Source of the DNA: Azophilus sp965214305
GTDB taxonomy: Bacteria > Pseudomonadota > Gammaproteobacteria > Pseudomonadales > Azotimanducaceae
Direction of reading: 5' to 3'
Assembly: GCA_965214305.1 (NCBI GenBank)
Contig: OZ243949.1
Coordinates: 124,001-188,000, forward strand
DNA: 64,000 nucleotides
In this document: positions 26,413-35,452 of the stretch, in pieces
Layout: each line of letters begins with the position of its first letter
How positions within the stretch are numbered: position 1 is the first letter of the stretch
The notes under the pieces: model-generated
Database searches by the model: none
What the model saw: only the letters and a program-made list of their open reading frames with translations
Told to the model about the DNA's origin: nothing
Position numbers and translations under genes: made by a program

Positions 26413-27255
26413 CTATTGAAAATCTTCCGGACCGTGCCGCTCGATTACCCGAGTTTCCTCGGGGCCCCAGGGCCGGTTGACGCGGCGGCCACGCTGCACC
26501 GCTGGCCGCGCCTCAAGCTCCTTGGCCCAGCGGATCACATGGGTGTACGAGGCGACATCAAGAAACTCCGCAGCTTCGTAGATGTTGTGCAGCACCAGTG
26601 CTCCGTACCAGCCGTAGTTGGCCATGTCGGCGATGCTGTATTCGTCCCCGCACAGAAAGCGGCACCCGGCCAGCCTTTGGTTGAGCACATTGAGCAGACG
26701 TTTCGTCTCCATGGTGAAACGGTTGATGCAGTATTCGATCTTCTCCGGCGCGTAGGCATAGAAGTGGCCGAAGCCGCCGCCGATGTAGGGTGCGCTGCCC
26801 ATCTGCCAGAACAGCCAGGAGAGGCATTCGGCACGTTCGGCGGCGGCGGTGGGCAGGAACGCACCGAACTTTTCCGCCAAGTAAACGAGGATGGCCCCGG
26901 ACTCGAAAACCCGTGTGGGAGGTGTGGTGCCGTGGTCGGCCAGTGCGGGAATCTTGGAGTTCGGGTTGAGCGCCACGAAGCCGCTACCAAACTGCTCGCC
27001 GTCGCCGATCTTGACGAGGTAGGCGTCGTATTCGGCTTCTTTGATCCCGAGTTCGAGCAGTTCTTCAAGAAGGATGGTGACCTTCACCCCGTTCGGCGTT
27101 GCCAGGGAGTGGAGTTGCAGAGGGTGCTTGCCGACCGGCAGGGTCTTTTCGTGGGTGGCGCCCGCGATCGGGCGGTTGATGTTGGCGAAGCGTCCGCCGC
27201 TTTCCATATTCCACTGCCAGACCGGTGGTGGGTTATAGGAGCTCGTCTCTGTCAT
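26413..27255 (-). CDS. yghU: YghU-type glutathione S-transferase
   Basis: A 280-residue protein of the Nu-class GST family (YghU), which binds two glutathiones and has disulfide-bond reductase and peroxidase activity. Family features: N-terminal extension with FANINRPIAGATHEKTLPVGKHPLQLHSLATPNGVKV, then ALNPNSKIPALADHG, VFESGAILVYLAEKFGAFLP, WLFWQMGSAPYIGGGFGHFY and the C-terminal RVIERHGPEDF. Length is normal. I chose the ATG at 27255 (AAGG 5 nt upstream); a GTG five codons earlier is possible. Its ATG overlaps the stop of a short SDR remnant (ATGA). Confidence 0.9.
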   Translation of the reverse strand: MTETSSYNPPPVWQWNMESGGRFANINRPIAGATHEKTLPVGKHPLQLHSLATPNGVKVTILLEELLELGIKEAEYDAYLVKIGDGEQFGSGFVALNPNSKIPALADHGTTPPTRVFESGAILVYLAEKFGAFLPTAAAERAECLSWLFWQMGSAPYIGGGFGHFYAYAPEKIEYCINRFTMETKRLLNVLNQRLAGCRFLCGDEYSIADMANYGWYGALVLHNIYEAAEFLDVASYTHVIRWAKELEARPAVQRGRRVNRPWGPEETRVIERHGPEDFQ

Positions 27256-27383
27256 GGTTGCCTTATGCACCTCTTCATTAGTTGAGCGTATCCCGGTGCT
27301 TCCACGGTGCCATCAACGACGATAGGGGCCGCATTGCCACCGATGCCGGCGCCGGCGCCGATAACCAAACAGACCGGCTGCAT
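27252..27383 (-). pseudogene. short SDR-like remnant
   Basis: A 43-codon frame starting MQPVCLVIGAGAGIGGNA, the first strand and glycine loop of a short-chain dehydrogenase, then jumping to unrelated sequence and stopping in an ATGA overlap with the GST start. About 230 residues of an SDR are missing. Probably a deletion remnant whose translation may still help couple the GST. Confidence 0.45.
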
Positions 27384-27419
27384 GCTATTTTCCGTTTATA
27401 GACCGCCGTTTGGGCACCC

Positions 27420-29996
27420 TCAAAAGTTGCCGAGCTTGGCGCCAACCTCAACACCAAACTGCCTGGGCAGCCCGTAGGAGGCCATCGTCCACAGGGCGGC
27501 GACCGCCAGGTTGCCGGTACGGTAACGCTCGTCGGCCAAATTGCGCCCGAAGACGCGCAGATAGTATGCGCCGCTCTGGGTGGTGAACGTTGAACTCCAA
27601 TTCAGCAGATGGCGACTGTTGGAAGTGGCGTCGAATTCCGGGTCAATATCCGAATAGGTGAACACCGAGCCGTCCACGAACGACCAGCTCAGCGTATGCG
27701 TCAGGTCGCCCACGCCACCGGCGGGGTGTTCGACAATTGCCATGAGGTACGCTGTCCACTCCGGGGAGCGATTGACGGGCCGGCCGCTGAGATCGACATC
27801 AATGGCGCCGTCAAAATCGGTGTCGGCCGCAAAGGCGGCGAACTCCGCATCCTGGTAGCTGAAATTGCCGCTAAAAGACAGGTACTCGTTGACCACCCAG
27901 CTGCCTTCGAATTCGATGCCGCGCGCGTCAAGCTTGGCCGCATTGAAGAACAGCGTTTCCTGGAAGGAACCGCCGCCGGGCAGGGGAATGGAGGCGTTCA
28001 ATTGGCGTTGGGCGTCGTCGTAGCGCACGTCGAAATAGACGAGGTTCATGCGCACGCGGTTGTCGAACAAGTCGGTTTTCAAGCCGACTTCGATGCTGTC
28101 GGCGAATTCCGGGTCGATGGGCCGCAGCACCAGCGGGTTCCCGAACGGGAACGGGAAGCCGCCCGTGTAGGTGCCGGTTTGATCGTTAAAAGCGCCGGAC
28201 TTGACGCTGCGGGAATAGGTGGCCCAGGCGAAGGCGTTGTCGGTCACCAGATAGCCGATGGTTGCCCGGAAACTCGGCTCTGTCCAAGACTCCTCCTCTT
28301 CGGCCACATTGATCGGAAAGCGGTCGAAATCCGCGGCATCGAGCGGTTCGTCAAGGGTTGCGAACAGCCCCTCATTGGCGGCATCCGTGCCGTCCAGATA
28401 TTGGTAGAGAATTTGCGTGCGCCCGGCCCACTCCTTCTTTTCGTAACTAAGGCGCACGCCGGCACCGAGTTCGAGCTTATCCGTGACCTGATAGGTGCCG
28501 TCGGCAAACCCGGCCAGCGCCTCGGCTTGCTGCCGGTTGCAGAGCACGGAGGCGTTGTCGTTGAAGGTGCCCGATGCCAGGGCGGGGTAGCCAAGCTGCG
28601 TCAATTGATCGTTCAGGCGCGTTGCGGAAGGCCCGAAGAAATCGATAAAGCCGAGTACTTGGGTAACGCAGAATTTGGTGTCGTCGGTTTGGTAGAAGCC
28701 GCCGGCCACGAAGTTGAAGGGCCCATCCAAGCTGGAATTCACGCGGATTTCCTGTTGGAAGGTTTCGCGGTCGTCATCGCGCGATGCATCGAACAGGGAG
28801 GCGCGCGTATGGCCCACATAGGTGCTCGGTAGGCGCGATTGCTGCTCGCGGTAACCGGTAACCGAATGCAGGGTGAACTGCTCGTTCAGAGCCCAATCAA
28901 GATGGCTGTAAAAGCCGTCCACATCGACTTGGTGGCCATCGGAGATGCTGAAGAAGTCGCTGCGGTCGGAAACAGCGGCCTGGTCGATGGGGTCGCCATC
29001 AAAGCTGCCGGCGAAACCGAGACTCGTGAGTGTGGCGGTCGGCGCGTTTCGGGCAACGACGGGCGGAGAGTCCATGTTGTCGCGAATCATCTCGTAGGTG
29101 AGCCGTGCTTCCAGGCTATCGTTCGGTGCCCAGAGCAGCTTGAGCCGGCCGGAAAACACATCGTCGCCGCCAATGGCCCTGCCGTCGCCCACAAAGCTTT
29201 GGGGTACCCTCTCGCCGGTTGCGAACAACACAGCCGGGTCGAAGCTGGTCGCCGAGGCGCCGTTTTTGTAGTACCCGTCGCTGCGCTGATAGATGCCGGT
29301 GGCCCGTGCGGCTAGGGTTTCGCCGCCGACATTGAGGGCAAACTTGGCATCGAGGCTTTCGAACTCGGCGTAGGCGGTGGAAACTTCCAGGCTAGTCTGG
29401 CCAAGTTCCGGCTGCTTGGTCTTCACGTTGATGACACCGGCGGTGGTGTTCTTGCCGAACAGAGTACCTTGGGGGCCGCGCAACACCTCGACGGAGGCGA
29501 TATCGAAGGGTTCCAGCATTTGCGTTTGGGTGGAGAGCAGCACGAAATCATCGACCGAGACGCCAACCGGGGATTCGATGTAAAGGATGATGCCGTCCTT
29601 GCCCACCCCGCGCAGGCTGGGGTTGAAGGAATTGAAGGCCGGCGCGTTGCCGGTGACGAGGTTTGGCACCGCCGCGGTCATGTCGCCGATGTCGCGCATC
29701 AGCATCTTGTTCAGGGCCTCGTCGTCTAGGGCGGTTACCGAAATGGGGGTGATCTGGATGTCTGTCTCACCGCGGCGGGTTGCGGTAACCAGCACTTCCT
29801 CAAGCTGCGGTTGGCCCAGGGCCGGGGCAGGGTTCATTGTCGATAGGCCCAGAAAAAGTAGGCTCAATATGGGCAGCCGCAGGTGCTTGGCCCGCAATGT
29901 CCAGACTCTGGTGATTGATCGCTTGCTCATGGCGCCGCTGCCCATGCGGGTATGGGTGGCAGCGCGGCTCTGACTTGATCGTTCTTTCATGTGCAT
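27420..29996 (-). CDS. TonB-dependent outer-membrane receptor
   Basis: An 858-residue receptor for energised uptake across the outer membrane. An N-terminal signal peptide (hydrophobic core LPILSLLFLGLSTMNPAPALG) is followed by a TonB-box-like region EEVLVTATRRGE, the plug domain (RDIGDMTAAVPNLVTG, SLRGVG, VEVLRGPQGTLFGKNTTAGVINV) and a long beta-barrel ending in NF, with a C-terminal motif YGLPRQFGVEVGAKLGNF typical of outer-membrane barrels. The substrate is unknown; the plug style is common in receptors of marine and soil bacteria for siderophores and organic compounds. Three close ATGs exist: 29996 has GGGAG 4 nt upstream, and 29930 gives the shortest signal peptide. It is divergent from the XdhC gene. 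Confidence 0.92.
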   Translation of the reverse strand: MHMKERSSQSRAATHTRMGSGAMSKRSITRVWTLRAKHLRLPILSLLFLGLSTMNPAPALGQPQLEEVLVTATRRGETDIQITPISVTALDDEALNKMLMRDIGDMTAAVPNLVTGNAPAFNSFNPSLRGVGKDGIILYIESPVGVSVDDFVLLSTQTQMLEPFDIASVEVLRGPQGTLFGKNTTAGVINVKTKQPELGQTSLEVSTAYAEFESLDAKFALNVGGETLAARATGIYQRSDGYYKNGASATSFDPAVLFATGERVPQSFVGDGRAIGGDDVFSGRLKLLWAPNDSLEARLTYEMIRDNMDSPPVVARNAPTATLTSLGFAGSFDGDPIDQAAVSDRSDFFSISDGHQVDVDGFYSHLDWALNEQFTLHSVTGYREQQSRLPSTYVGHTRASLFDASRDDDRETFQQEIRVNSSLDGPFNFVAGGFYQTDDTKFCVTQVLGFIDFFGPSATRLNDQLTQLGYPALASGTFNDNASVLCNRQQAEALAGFADGTYQVTDKLELGAGVRLSYEKKEWAGRTQILYQYLDGTDAANEGLFATLDEPLDAADFDRFPINVAEEEESWTEPSFRATIGYLVTDNAFAWATYSRSVKSGAFNDQTGTYTGGFPFPFGNPLVLRPIDPEFADSIEVGLKTDLFDNRVRMNLVYFDVRYDDAQRQLNASIPLPGGGSFQETLFFNAAKLDARGIEFEGSWVVNEYLSFSGNFSYQDAEFAAFAADTDFDGAIDVDLSGRPVNRSPEWTAYLMAIVEHPAGGVGDLTHTLSWSFVDGSVFTYSDIDPEFDATSNSRHLLNWSSTFTTQSGAYYLRVFGRNLADERYRTGNLAVAALWTMASYGLPRQFGVEVGAKLGNF

Positions 29997-30183
29997 GCTT
30001 CTCCCTGTGGCGGACGCCGTCCATCCGGATTGTTGAAGTTATTTGCCCGCGTTGCCCATGACGGGGCAAGCGCCCCGCTGGGGTTCTACTCAATCTATGG
30101 GCTCGGGTAGTGTGGGGGCGCGAAAGTTCCCGAGCCGCGCGAGCTTATCACAGAAACAGTCAAGGGAAACTGTTATTAATCCC

Positions 30184-30236
30184 GGGTGGTGTATCAGTTT
30201 GAATTGTTTGGGGTTTGGGCGCAGCCCCAACTGTGG
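30184..30236. repeat. family R repeat, half copy
   Basis: ggtggtgtatcagtttgaattg and the following 30 bp match the complement of the 49096-49176 copy; the other half is absent. It lies between the TonB receptor gene and the XdhC gene. Confidence 0.7.
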
Positions 30237-30298
30237 ACCTTTGCTATCCTTACCCACCGCACTGGCCAGCAAGCGGATAGGAAGGGTCAAATACTCCG

Positions 30299-31300
30299 AT
30301 GCACGCCGTAGATACCGAAGTACTGAGTCAAGTGAACGCTTGGTTGGATGCCGGCCAAAACGGCTGGCTGGCCACCGTCGTGCAAACCTGGGGCTCATCG
30401 CCCCGGCCCGTGGGTTCCCTGTTCGCCTGCAATCCGGATGGCCATATCGTAGGCTCCCTGTCCGGCGGTTGTGTGGAAGACGACCTGCTGGAGAAATTGC
30501 AACGCGGCGAACTGGCCAGCCAACGGGCCCAATTCTTTCAATACGGCGTTACCGCCGAGGAAACCGAAAAGCTTGGCCTGCCTTGCGGTGGCCATTTGTA
30601 CGTTGTGGTCGAACCGCTTGCGCCAACCGAAGCGCATCGGCGCCATTTCCAACACTTGGCCGAGCGACTGCGGGCACGGCGCACGGTTCGGCGCCGGGTG
30701 GATCTCGGGCAGCGCACCTTCAGCGCCGAGGACGTGGAAAGCCACGAGCCGCTGAGTTGGAACCCGGCATCCGAAGTGCTCGAACACACCTATGGCCCGC
30801 GCTGGCAACTGTTCATCATCGGTGCCGGCATGGTTTCACAATACCTCGCTGAGCTGGCACTGAAGCTCGATTACGAGGTCAGCGTCTGCGACCCGCGCGA
30901 GCACTTGCTCAACGATTTCAATGTGCCGGGCGTTCGGCTCATCAACGATATGCCCGACGATGCGGTCAAAGCACAGGCCAACGACCCCGCCTCCGCCATT
31001 GCCGCCCTAACCCACGACCCGCGCATTGACGACATGGGCTTGATGGAAGCCCTCAAGACCGATGCCTTCTACGTTGGTGCCATGGGCTCCGCCCGCACAT
31101 CCGCAAGCCGACGGCAACGATTACGCGCACTGGAGTTGAGCGATGCGGAAATCAGCCGTTTGCGCGCACCGATCGGCTTACCCATCGGCAGCAAAACACC
31201 GCCGGAGATCGCTGTTGCGGTGATGGCGGAGATTTTAGCCACAAGAGCACAGCAGACGTCCGCCAGCCGCGCTCAACTGGCTCGGGCCGGGGCCGGTTGA
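30299..31300 (+). CDS. XdhC/CoxI family protein
   Basis: A 333-residue two-domain protein. The N-terminal XdhC_CoxI domain has VVQTWGSSPRPVGSLFACN and GSLSGGCVEDDLLE (Cys in the cofactor-handling site). The C-terminal Rossmann domain has LFIIGAGMVSQYLAELA and YEVSVCDPRE, and later FYVGAMGSARTSASRRQRL. XdhC-type proteins bind molybdenum cofactor, help sulfurate it and insert it into xanthine dehydrogenase-like enzymes. The next gene, a MocA-like nucleotidyltransferase, overlaps by 4 bp and fits molybdenum cofactor maturation. No molybdoenzyme of the xanthine oxidase family is in the window. Confidence 0.88.
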   Translation: MHAVDTEVLSQVNAWLDAGQNGWLATVVQTWGSSPRPVGSLFACNPDGHIVGSLSGGCVEDDLLEKLQRGELASQRAQFFQYGVTAEETEKLGLPCGGHLYVVVEPLAPTEAHRRHFQHLAERLRARRTVRRRVDLGQRTFSAEDVESHEPLSWNPASEVLEHTYGPRWQLFIIGAGMVSQYLAELALKLDYEVSVCDPREHLLNDFNVPGVRLINDMPDDAVKAQANDPASAIAALTHDPRIDDMGLMEALKTDAFYVGAMGSARTSASRRQRLRALELSDAEISRLRAPIGLPIGSKTPPEIAVAVMAEILATRAQQTSASRAQLARAGAG

Positions 31301-31851
31301 GCGGCGGCGCGGTCATACTGGCGGCGGGCAATTCGACTCGCTTCGGCAGCGATAAACGCCGCTTTCCGCTCTCCGGCAAAGGCGCCATGCTTGAAGCCAC
31401 GCTGGCGCTCTATCAAGCCGTTTTCGAGCAGTGCTTCGTCGTGCTCAAACCACAGGATTCGTTTTGGGCCGGACGTCTAAGGGGGGTGTGCAGCGTCCAT
31501 GCGCAGGATGCGGCGCTCGGCATGGGCCACTCGCTAGCGGCCGGAGTCGCAGCGGCCCGCCATCTCGACTATCTGTTCGTCGCTCTGGCCGACATGCCGT
31601 ATGTGCAAACGGCAACGCTGGCGCAACTGCGGCGCGAATTAACCGATGCAAACTGCATCGTGCAACCCGAATGCCAGGGCAGGCCCGGGCACCCGGTGGG
31701 ATTCGGCAGCGCCTATTTCGGGGAACTGCAAGCACTAAGCGGCGATATCGGCGCCAAGCCGGTGCTCGACCGACACGCCGCCCTGATTCGTCGCGTACCG
31801 GTAGCGGATACGGGCACGATTCGCGACATCGACGTGCCGCCGAGCCGTTAA
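31297..31851 (+). CDS. MocA/MobA-like molybdenum cofactor nucleotidyltransferase
   Basis: A 184-residue NTP-transferase. The N-terminal nucleotide loop is AVILAAGNSTRFGSDKRRF (LAAGxSxRxG), then ALGMGHSLAAGVAAA and FVALADMPYV with the metal-binding Asp, and GRPGHPVGF near the C-terminus. MocA adds CMP (MobA adds GMP) to molybdopterin. Its link to XdhC favours MocA-type cytosine dinucleotide formation for xanthine oxidase-family enzymes. It starts with TTG overlapping the XdhC stop (TTGA), a coupling arrangement. A family H hairpin follows. Confidence 0.82.
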   Translation: MSGGAVILAAGNSTRFGSDKRRFPLSGKGAMLEATLALYQAVFEQCFVVLKPQDSFWAGRLRGVCSVHAQDAALGMGHSLAAGVAAARHLDYLFVALADMPYVQTATLAQLRRELTDANCIVQPECQGRPGHPVGFGSAYFGELQALSGDIGAKPVLDRHAALIRRVPVADTGTIRDIDVPPSR

Positions 31852-31918
31852 CCCGCCCATCTCAGCAACCGCCCGCCACAGACATCAACACCCAAACCAC
31901 AGCAGATACCTACCAAAA

Positions 31919-32029
31919 GAGCGGGCCTGCGGGGCTTCCCTTGCGGCGCTCGGCACCATTTTCCTGCTTATCGGAGGGGGGATGGGACGAGCTTAACGGC
32001 GCCGCAAGGGAAGCCCCGCAGGCCCGCTC
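31919..32029. repeat. family H hairpin repeat, copy 2
   Basis: 31-bp perfect arms (31919-31949 and 31999-32029) with a 49-nt loop. It lies between the convergent MocA-like and nadK genes, where it could also end transcription from both sides. The arms are identical to copy 3 apart from one base; the loop is inverted relative to copy 3. Confidence 0.95.
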
Positions 32030-32059
32030 GTTGCCGAGTGGTGCGCTTATGCGGTGCCG

Positions 32060-32968
32060 TTAAGCTCGCCCCATCCCGCCCAATCGCGTCGCCCAATCGA
32101 GTTTGCTGCGGCAGGATTCATAAAAATTGTGGCCGTAGGTATAGAGCAGCCGCAACGGCTTGGCGTATTTGCGGATATGGACGGTATCGCCGCTCGCCAA
32201 ATCGAAATTGACCTGGCTGTCGCAACTTACTTGCGCCCGGTCCACCCGGGCGAGCGTTACCGTAATTTCCGAGGTGCCGCGTACCACCAGTGGCCGGGCG
32301 TTGAGGGTGTGGGGAAACATGGGAACGATGACAATGGCATCCAGCGTTGGATGCATGATCGGCCCACCGGCGGAGAGCGAGTAGGCGGTGGAACCGGTCG
32401 GGGAGGAAACGATGAGGCCGTCGGAGTGCTGGTCGTAGACGAATTCATCGTCCACCCGCAGGGAAAACTCCATCATGCGCGCCATACCGCCAGCGTGTAC
32501 CACCACATCGTTCAGGGCGGGCGAGTGGCCGATGCGCCCTGTTCCCCGGAACGCCCGGGCTTCCAACAAAAAGTGATCTTCCACGCGATAGTCGCCGTCG
32601 AGCACTTCGCCCAGTTGGCTGTGAATGGCTTCCGGTGCAATGTCGGCGAGAAAGCCGAGACCGCCCCGATTGATGCCGAGCACCGGCACACCCGTGTGGG
32701 CAAGATCGCGCCCCACACCAAGCAGGCTGCCGTCACCGCCCACGACAACGATCAGATCGCAGCAGTTGCCCAAATCGCCGCGCTTCGCCAAGGCATGGCC
32801 ACCGCCGTTCAACATGGCCGCAGTCTGTGTTTCGATGACGACACCCACCCCCCTAGTGGCCAAGCAATCGACCACCGCCAGCAAACTATCCGCCACCTGT
32901 GTACCGGGGCGCCCGACCAAGCCCACCCGGGTGAAGTGGGCGCGCCCTTGCCCGCTTGCTTTTGCCAT
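32060..32968 (-). CDS. nadK: NAD kinase
   Basis: About 302 residues. NAD kinase phosphorylates NAD to NADP in the cytoplasm. Motifs: VVVGGDGSLLGVGRDL (GGDG), VLGINRGGLGFLADI, LNDVVVHAG (usual NE replaced by ND), and SDGLIVSSPTGSTAYSLSAGGPI (glycine-rich NAD site). I chose the ATG at 32968 (MAKASGQGRAHFTRVGLVGRPG) because the upstream in-frame extension has no family character. The gene is convergent with the MocA-like gene; its upstream side faces the left end of the R-M cassette 100 bp away. Confidence 0.95.
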   Translation of the reverse strand: MAKASGQGRAHFTRVGLVGRPGTQVADSLLAVVDCLATRGVGVVIETQTAAMLNGGGHALAKRGDLGNCCDLIVVVGGDGSLLGVGRDLAHTGVPVLGINRGGLGFLADIAPEAIHSQLGEVLDGDYRVEDHFLLEARAFRGTGRIGHSPALNDVVVHAGGMARMMEFSLRVDDEFVYDQHSDGLIVSSPTGSTAYSLSAGGPIMHPTLDAIVIVPMFPHTLNARPLVVRGTSEITVTLARVDRAQVSCDSQVNFDLASGDTVHIRKYAKPLRLLYTYGHNFYESCRSKLDWATRLGGMGRA

Positions 32969-33281
32969 CGCGCCACAGTACACGAGCGGCGCGGCACTAG
33001 ACAACGCGCAATCGCACGGGATGGCAGTGCTAGGCATCCTATTTTGACCAGCACGTCCTCAAGGTCTAGGAGCCTCTGCCTTCGGGCTAGGGCTTCCACT
33101 CGAAGTGGCAAAGCGTTGATGGGCCAGCCATTTCGCGGTCGCGCATGGCGGCTTTTCAAATACACTGGTGCAATATCCGGGCTAGTGTCCTGTCCCGCAA
33201 ATAAGTTTGGGGATTATACGCTTGGGTTGGCAACGGTCTGTTAACCCTATAGACTGGCCCCCAAGTTGACGGGAGACGATC

Positions 33282-34010
33282 ATGACGAAGAAGGCTCCCG
33301 GCAGGGCACACCGTAAGGGGATCACCCTGATGGAGTTGTCGCGGATGTTCCCCGACGAGGAAGCCGCCCGCAAGTGGTTCGAGGATCGTCTGTGGCCGGA
33401 CGGGGTGCGGGGATGCCCGAAGTGCGGGAGCACTGACACGCATGAGTGCTCCCACGCCAAGATGCCCTACCGCTGCCGGGACTGTGGCGCGTACTTCAGC
33501 GTCAAAACCGGGACCGTCATGCAGCGGTCGAAGCTTCCCCTCCTGACCTGGCTGTACGCTATCTATCTGGACCTCACGAGCCTCAAGGGGGTCTCCAGCA
33601 TGAAGCTCCACCGAGACCTCGGCATTCGACAGGCGACTGCATGGCACATGCTCCAGCGCATCCGGGAAGCCTTCGCCTATGAAGGGCCGGACGTGGTATT
33701 TCGGGGTCCGGCGGAAGTGGATGAGACGTACTTTGGAGGGAAGCGCAAGAACATGCCGAACGCCAAGCGCAAGGAACTCGCGAACATCGGTCGCGGACCG
33801 TTCGGTAAGACCGCAGTAGTCGGGATCAAGGATCGGGAGACGAAGCGCCTCCAGCGGTACGTTGATGAATTTACGGGCCGCCACAACATCCGCGAATCCG
33901 ACACCATTGACCAAATAGCGCACGTTAGCGTCTCAATGGCGGGGAAGCGGCTCCCGTACAAAGAACTCATAAAGCCTAACGGGTTGTCGTCTATCGCGCG
34001 GAGCGGCTGA
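33282..34010 (+). pseudogene. IS1595-family transposase with internal deletion
   Basis: 242 codons. The N-terminal zinc ribbon (CPKCG ... CRDCGAYFSVKTGTVMQRSKLPL) and first catalytic Asp (EVDETYFGGKRKN) are those of ISXO2/IS1595 transposases. After FGKTAVVGIKDRETK the sequence jumps to RYVDEFTGRHNIRESDTIDQ, the normal C-terminal end. The family is about 320 residues; the missing stretch of about 80-90 residues holds the second Asp and the H-N-E/WS-K region, so catalysis should be lost. The deletion is in frame, leaving translation running to 1 bp before the methyltransferase start. Confidence 0.85.
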
Positions 34011-34011
34011 C

Positions 34012-34935
34012 GTGCGCTCCTTAGAGTTGTTCGCCGGATGTGGCGGCTTGGCATTGGGGGTCGAGCAGGCGGGCTTTGAGCATGCGGGCGTCGTCGAGAT
34101 CGACCCTCATGCAGTTGCGTCGTTGCGTCAAAACACAAACTGGCCAGTCTACGAAACTGACGTCCGGAACCTAGACTACAGTCGATTCGGGAAGGTAACA
34201 CTCGTCTCTGGTGGGCCACCGTGTCAACCTTTTTCTGTGGCGGGTCGGCATTCCGGCTCGCGAGATCGGCGCGATATGTTCCCAGAAGCAACCCGAGCCG
34301 TCACAGAGCTAGAGCCCTTGGCATTCTTGTTCGAGAACGTCGCGGGTCTCGTTCGCCCGCGGTTCGGGCTGTATTTCGACCGTGTGCTTCGTGCCTTGCG
34401 GCGGGCCGGCCCGGGCTATCGAGTCGCGCATGTGGCCGTCAATGCCGCAGATTATGGCGTTCCACAAATCCGGCAGCGTGTTTTTATTGTCGGGTTCCGT
34501 GTGGATACCGGGGTAACTTGGGACCCACCAATTGCCACGCACGAACGAGACAAATGGGTGACGGTTTCGGAGGCGCTCGTCGATCTGCCTGATCCCGAAC
34601 GCCGCCCGTCGAACATCCCCGGACACGCATTTCAGCCAAACGCGAAATCCTATCCGGGGCATACCGGGAGCCCGCCGGACAAACCCGCGAAGACTCTCAA
34701 GGCCGGGGTGCATGGTGTTCCAGGCGGGGAAAACATGCTCCGCCGCCCAGACGGTTCGGTGCGCTACTTCTCAATACGAGAGGCCGCTCGACTTCAGACG
34801 TTTCCAGATCAATGGCACTTTTCCGGCGCGTGGACAGAAGCAATGCGGCAAATCGGAAACGCCGTTCCGGTCCGGCTCGCTAGAGCTATAGCAGAGACCA
34901 TCGCCAAGCCGCTACGATCTCATGCGGCGGTATAA
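34012..34935 (+). CDS. DNA (cytosine-5-)-methyltransferase, Eco29kI-type system
   Basis: A 307-residue C5 methyltransferase. Motif I LELFAGCGGLALGVEQAGF, IV GGPPCQPFSVAG with the catalytic Cys, VI FENVAGL, VIII VPQIRQRVFIVGF, IX IREAARLQTFPDQW, X QIGNAVPVRLARAI. It starts with GTG 1 bp after the transposase-remnant stop, so it is probably read on the same transcript. The following endonuclease gene overlaps it by 14 bp. Eco29kI-type systems recognise CCGCGG; whether this one does is inference from the partner's family only. The target region between VIII and IX is short. It should protect host DNA from the partner enzyme. Confidence 0.93.
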   Translation: MRSLELFAGCGGLALGVEQAGFEHAGVVEIDPHAVASLRQNTNWPVYETDVRNLDYSRFGKVTLVSGGPPCQPFSVAGRHSGSRDRRDMFPEATRAVTELEPLAFLFENVAGLVRPRFGLYFDRVLRALRRAGPGYRVAHVAVNAADYGVPQIRQRVFIVGFRVDTGVTWDPPIATHERDKWVTVSEALVDLPDPERRPSNIPGHAFQPNAKSYPGHTGSPPDKPAKTLKAGVHGVPGGENMLRRPDGSVRYFSIREAARLQTFPDQWHFSGAWTEAMRQIGNAVPVRLARAIAETIAKPLRSHAAV

Positions 34936-35452
34936 TCCCCTCAGTATTGCCGAGCTGGGGAAGAATGCCGTGCGGGCATTAATGGCCTACGACATAGCGG
35001 CACTCCCGCCTGATCCCGAGTTCGACGGCGGGGGAGTCTACGTTCTCCACTATAACGGCAAGTTTTCCGCATACGACGGACTCGGAGACCGACCGATCTA
35101 TGTGGGAAAGGCGAACCCCGATCTTTATGGTCGATTGTGCGATCATGCCCAGTCGATAACCGCTGCGAATAATCTCGAACTGGATGGTTTCGGCTGCCGA
35201 TGGTTAATTCTTGATCCGGTTTGGATCAACCTCACCGAGCAAATTCTCATCGAACGATACGGCCCGATCTGGAATCGGGTCCTAACCGGATTCGGTAACC
35301 ACGATCCTGGCGGCGGAAGACGCAATCAGAAGAGATCGTTGTGGGATACCGTACATCCTGGCAGACCTTGGGCCGATTCGCTGAAGGATGCCGTTCCTAC
35401 CGCCACCGATCTTGTTCATCGGATCAAAACTCATCGGGAGAACTCACCATGA
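34922..35452 (+). CDS. GIY-YIG restriction endonuclease, Eco29kI-like
   Basis: A 176-residue protein. The GIY-YIG core reads GVYVLHYNG, then RPIYVGKA (YVG), an Arg in YGRLCDH, the catalytic Glu in LTEQILIERYGPIWN and the C-terminal block GFGNHDPGGGRRNQKRSLWDT, HPGRPWA. This set of motifs is the Eco29kI restriction enzyme family. Length is a little below Eco29kI itself but all catalytic positions are present, so it is likely active. Its ATG lies inside the end of the methyltransferase gene, an order (methyltransferase first) that protects the host when the cassette enters a new cell. Confidence 0.9.
   Translation: MRRYNPLSIAELGKNAVRALMAYDIAALPPDPEFDGGGVYVLHYNGKFSAYDGLGDRPIYVGKANPDLYGRLCDHAQSITAANNLELDGFGCRWLILDPVWINLTEQILIERYGPIWNRVLTGFGNHDPGGGRRNQKRSLWDTVHPGRPWADSLKDAVPTATDLVHRIKTHRENSP

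Noticed and set aside
31919..32029. Family H hairpin as a simple rho-independent terminator
   Set aside because: The arms are 31 bp with a 49-nt loop and no T-tract, and the same element occurs between co-directional genes; it is a dispersed repeat, though it may still end transcripts.
32054..33244. Plus-strand frame of 396 codons opposite nadK
   Set aside because: NAD kinase motifs on the minus strand are unambiguous; the plus frame has no family character and crosses the end of the R-M cassette.
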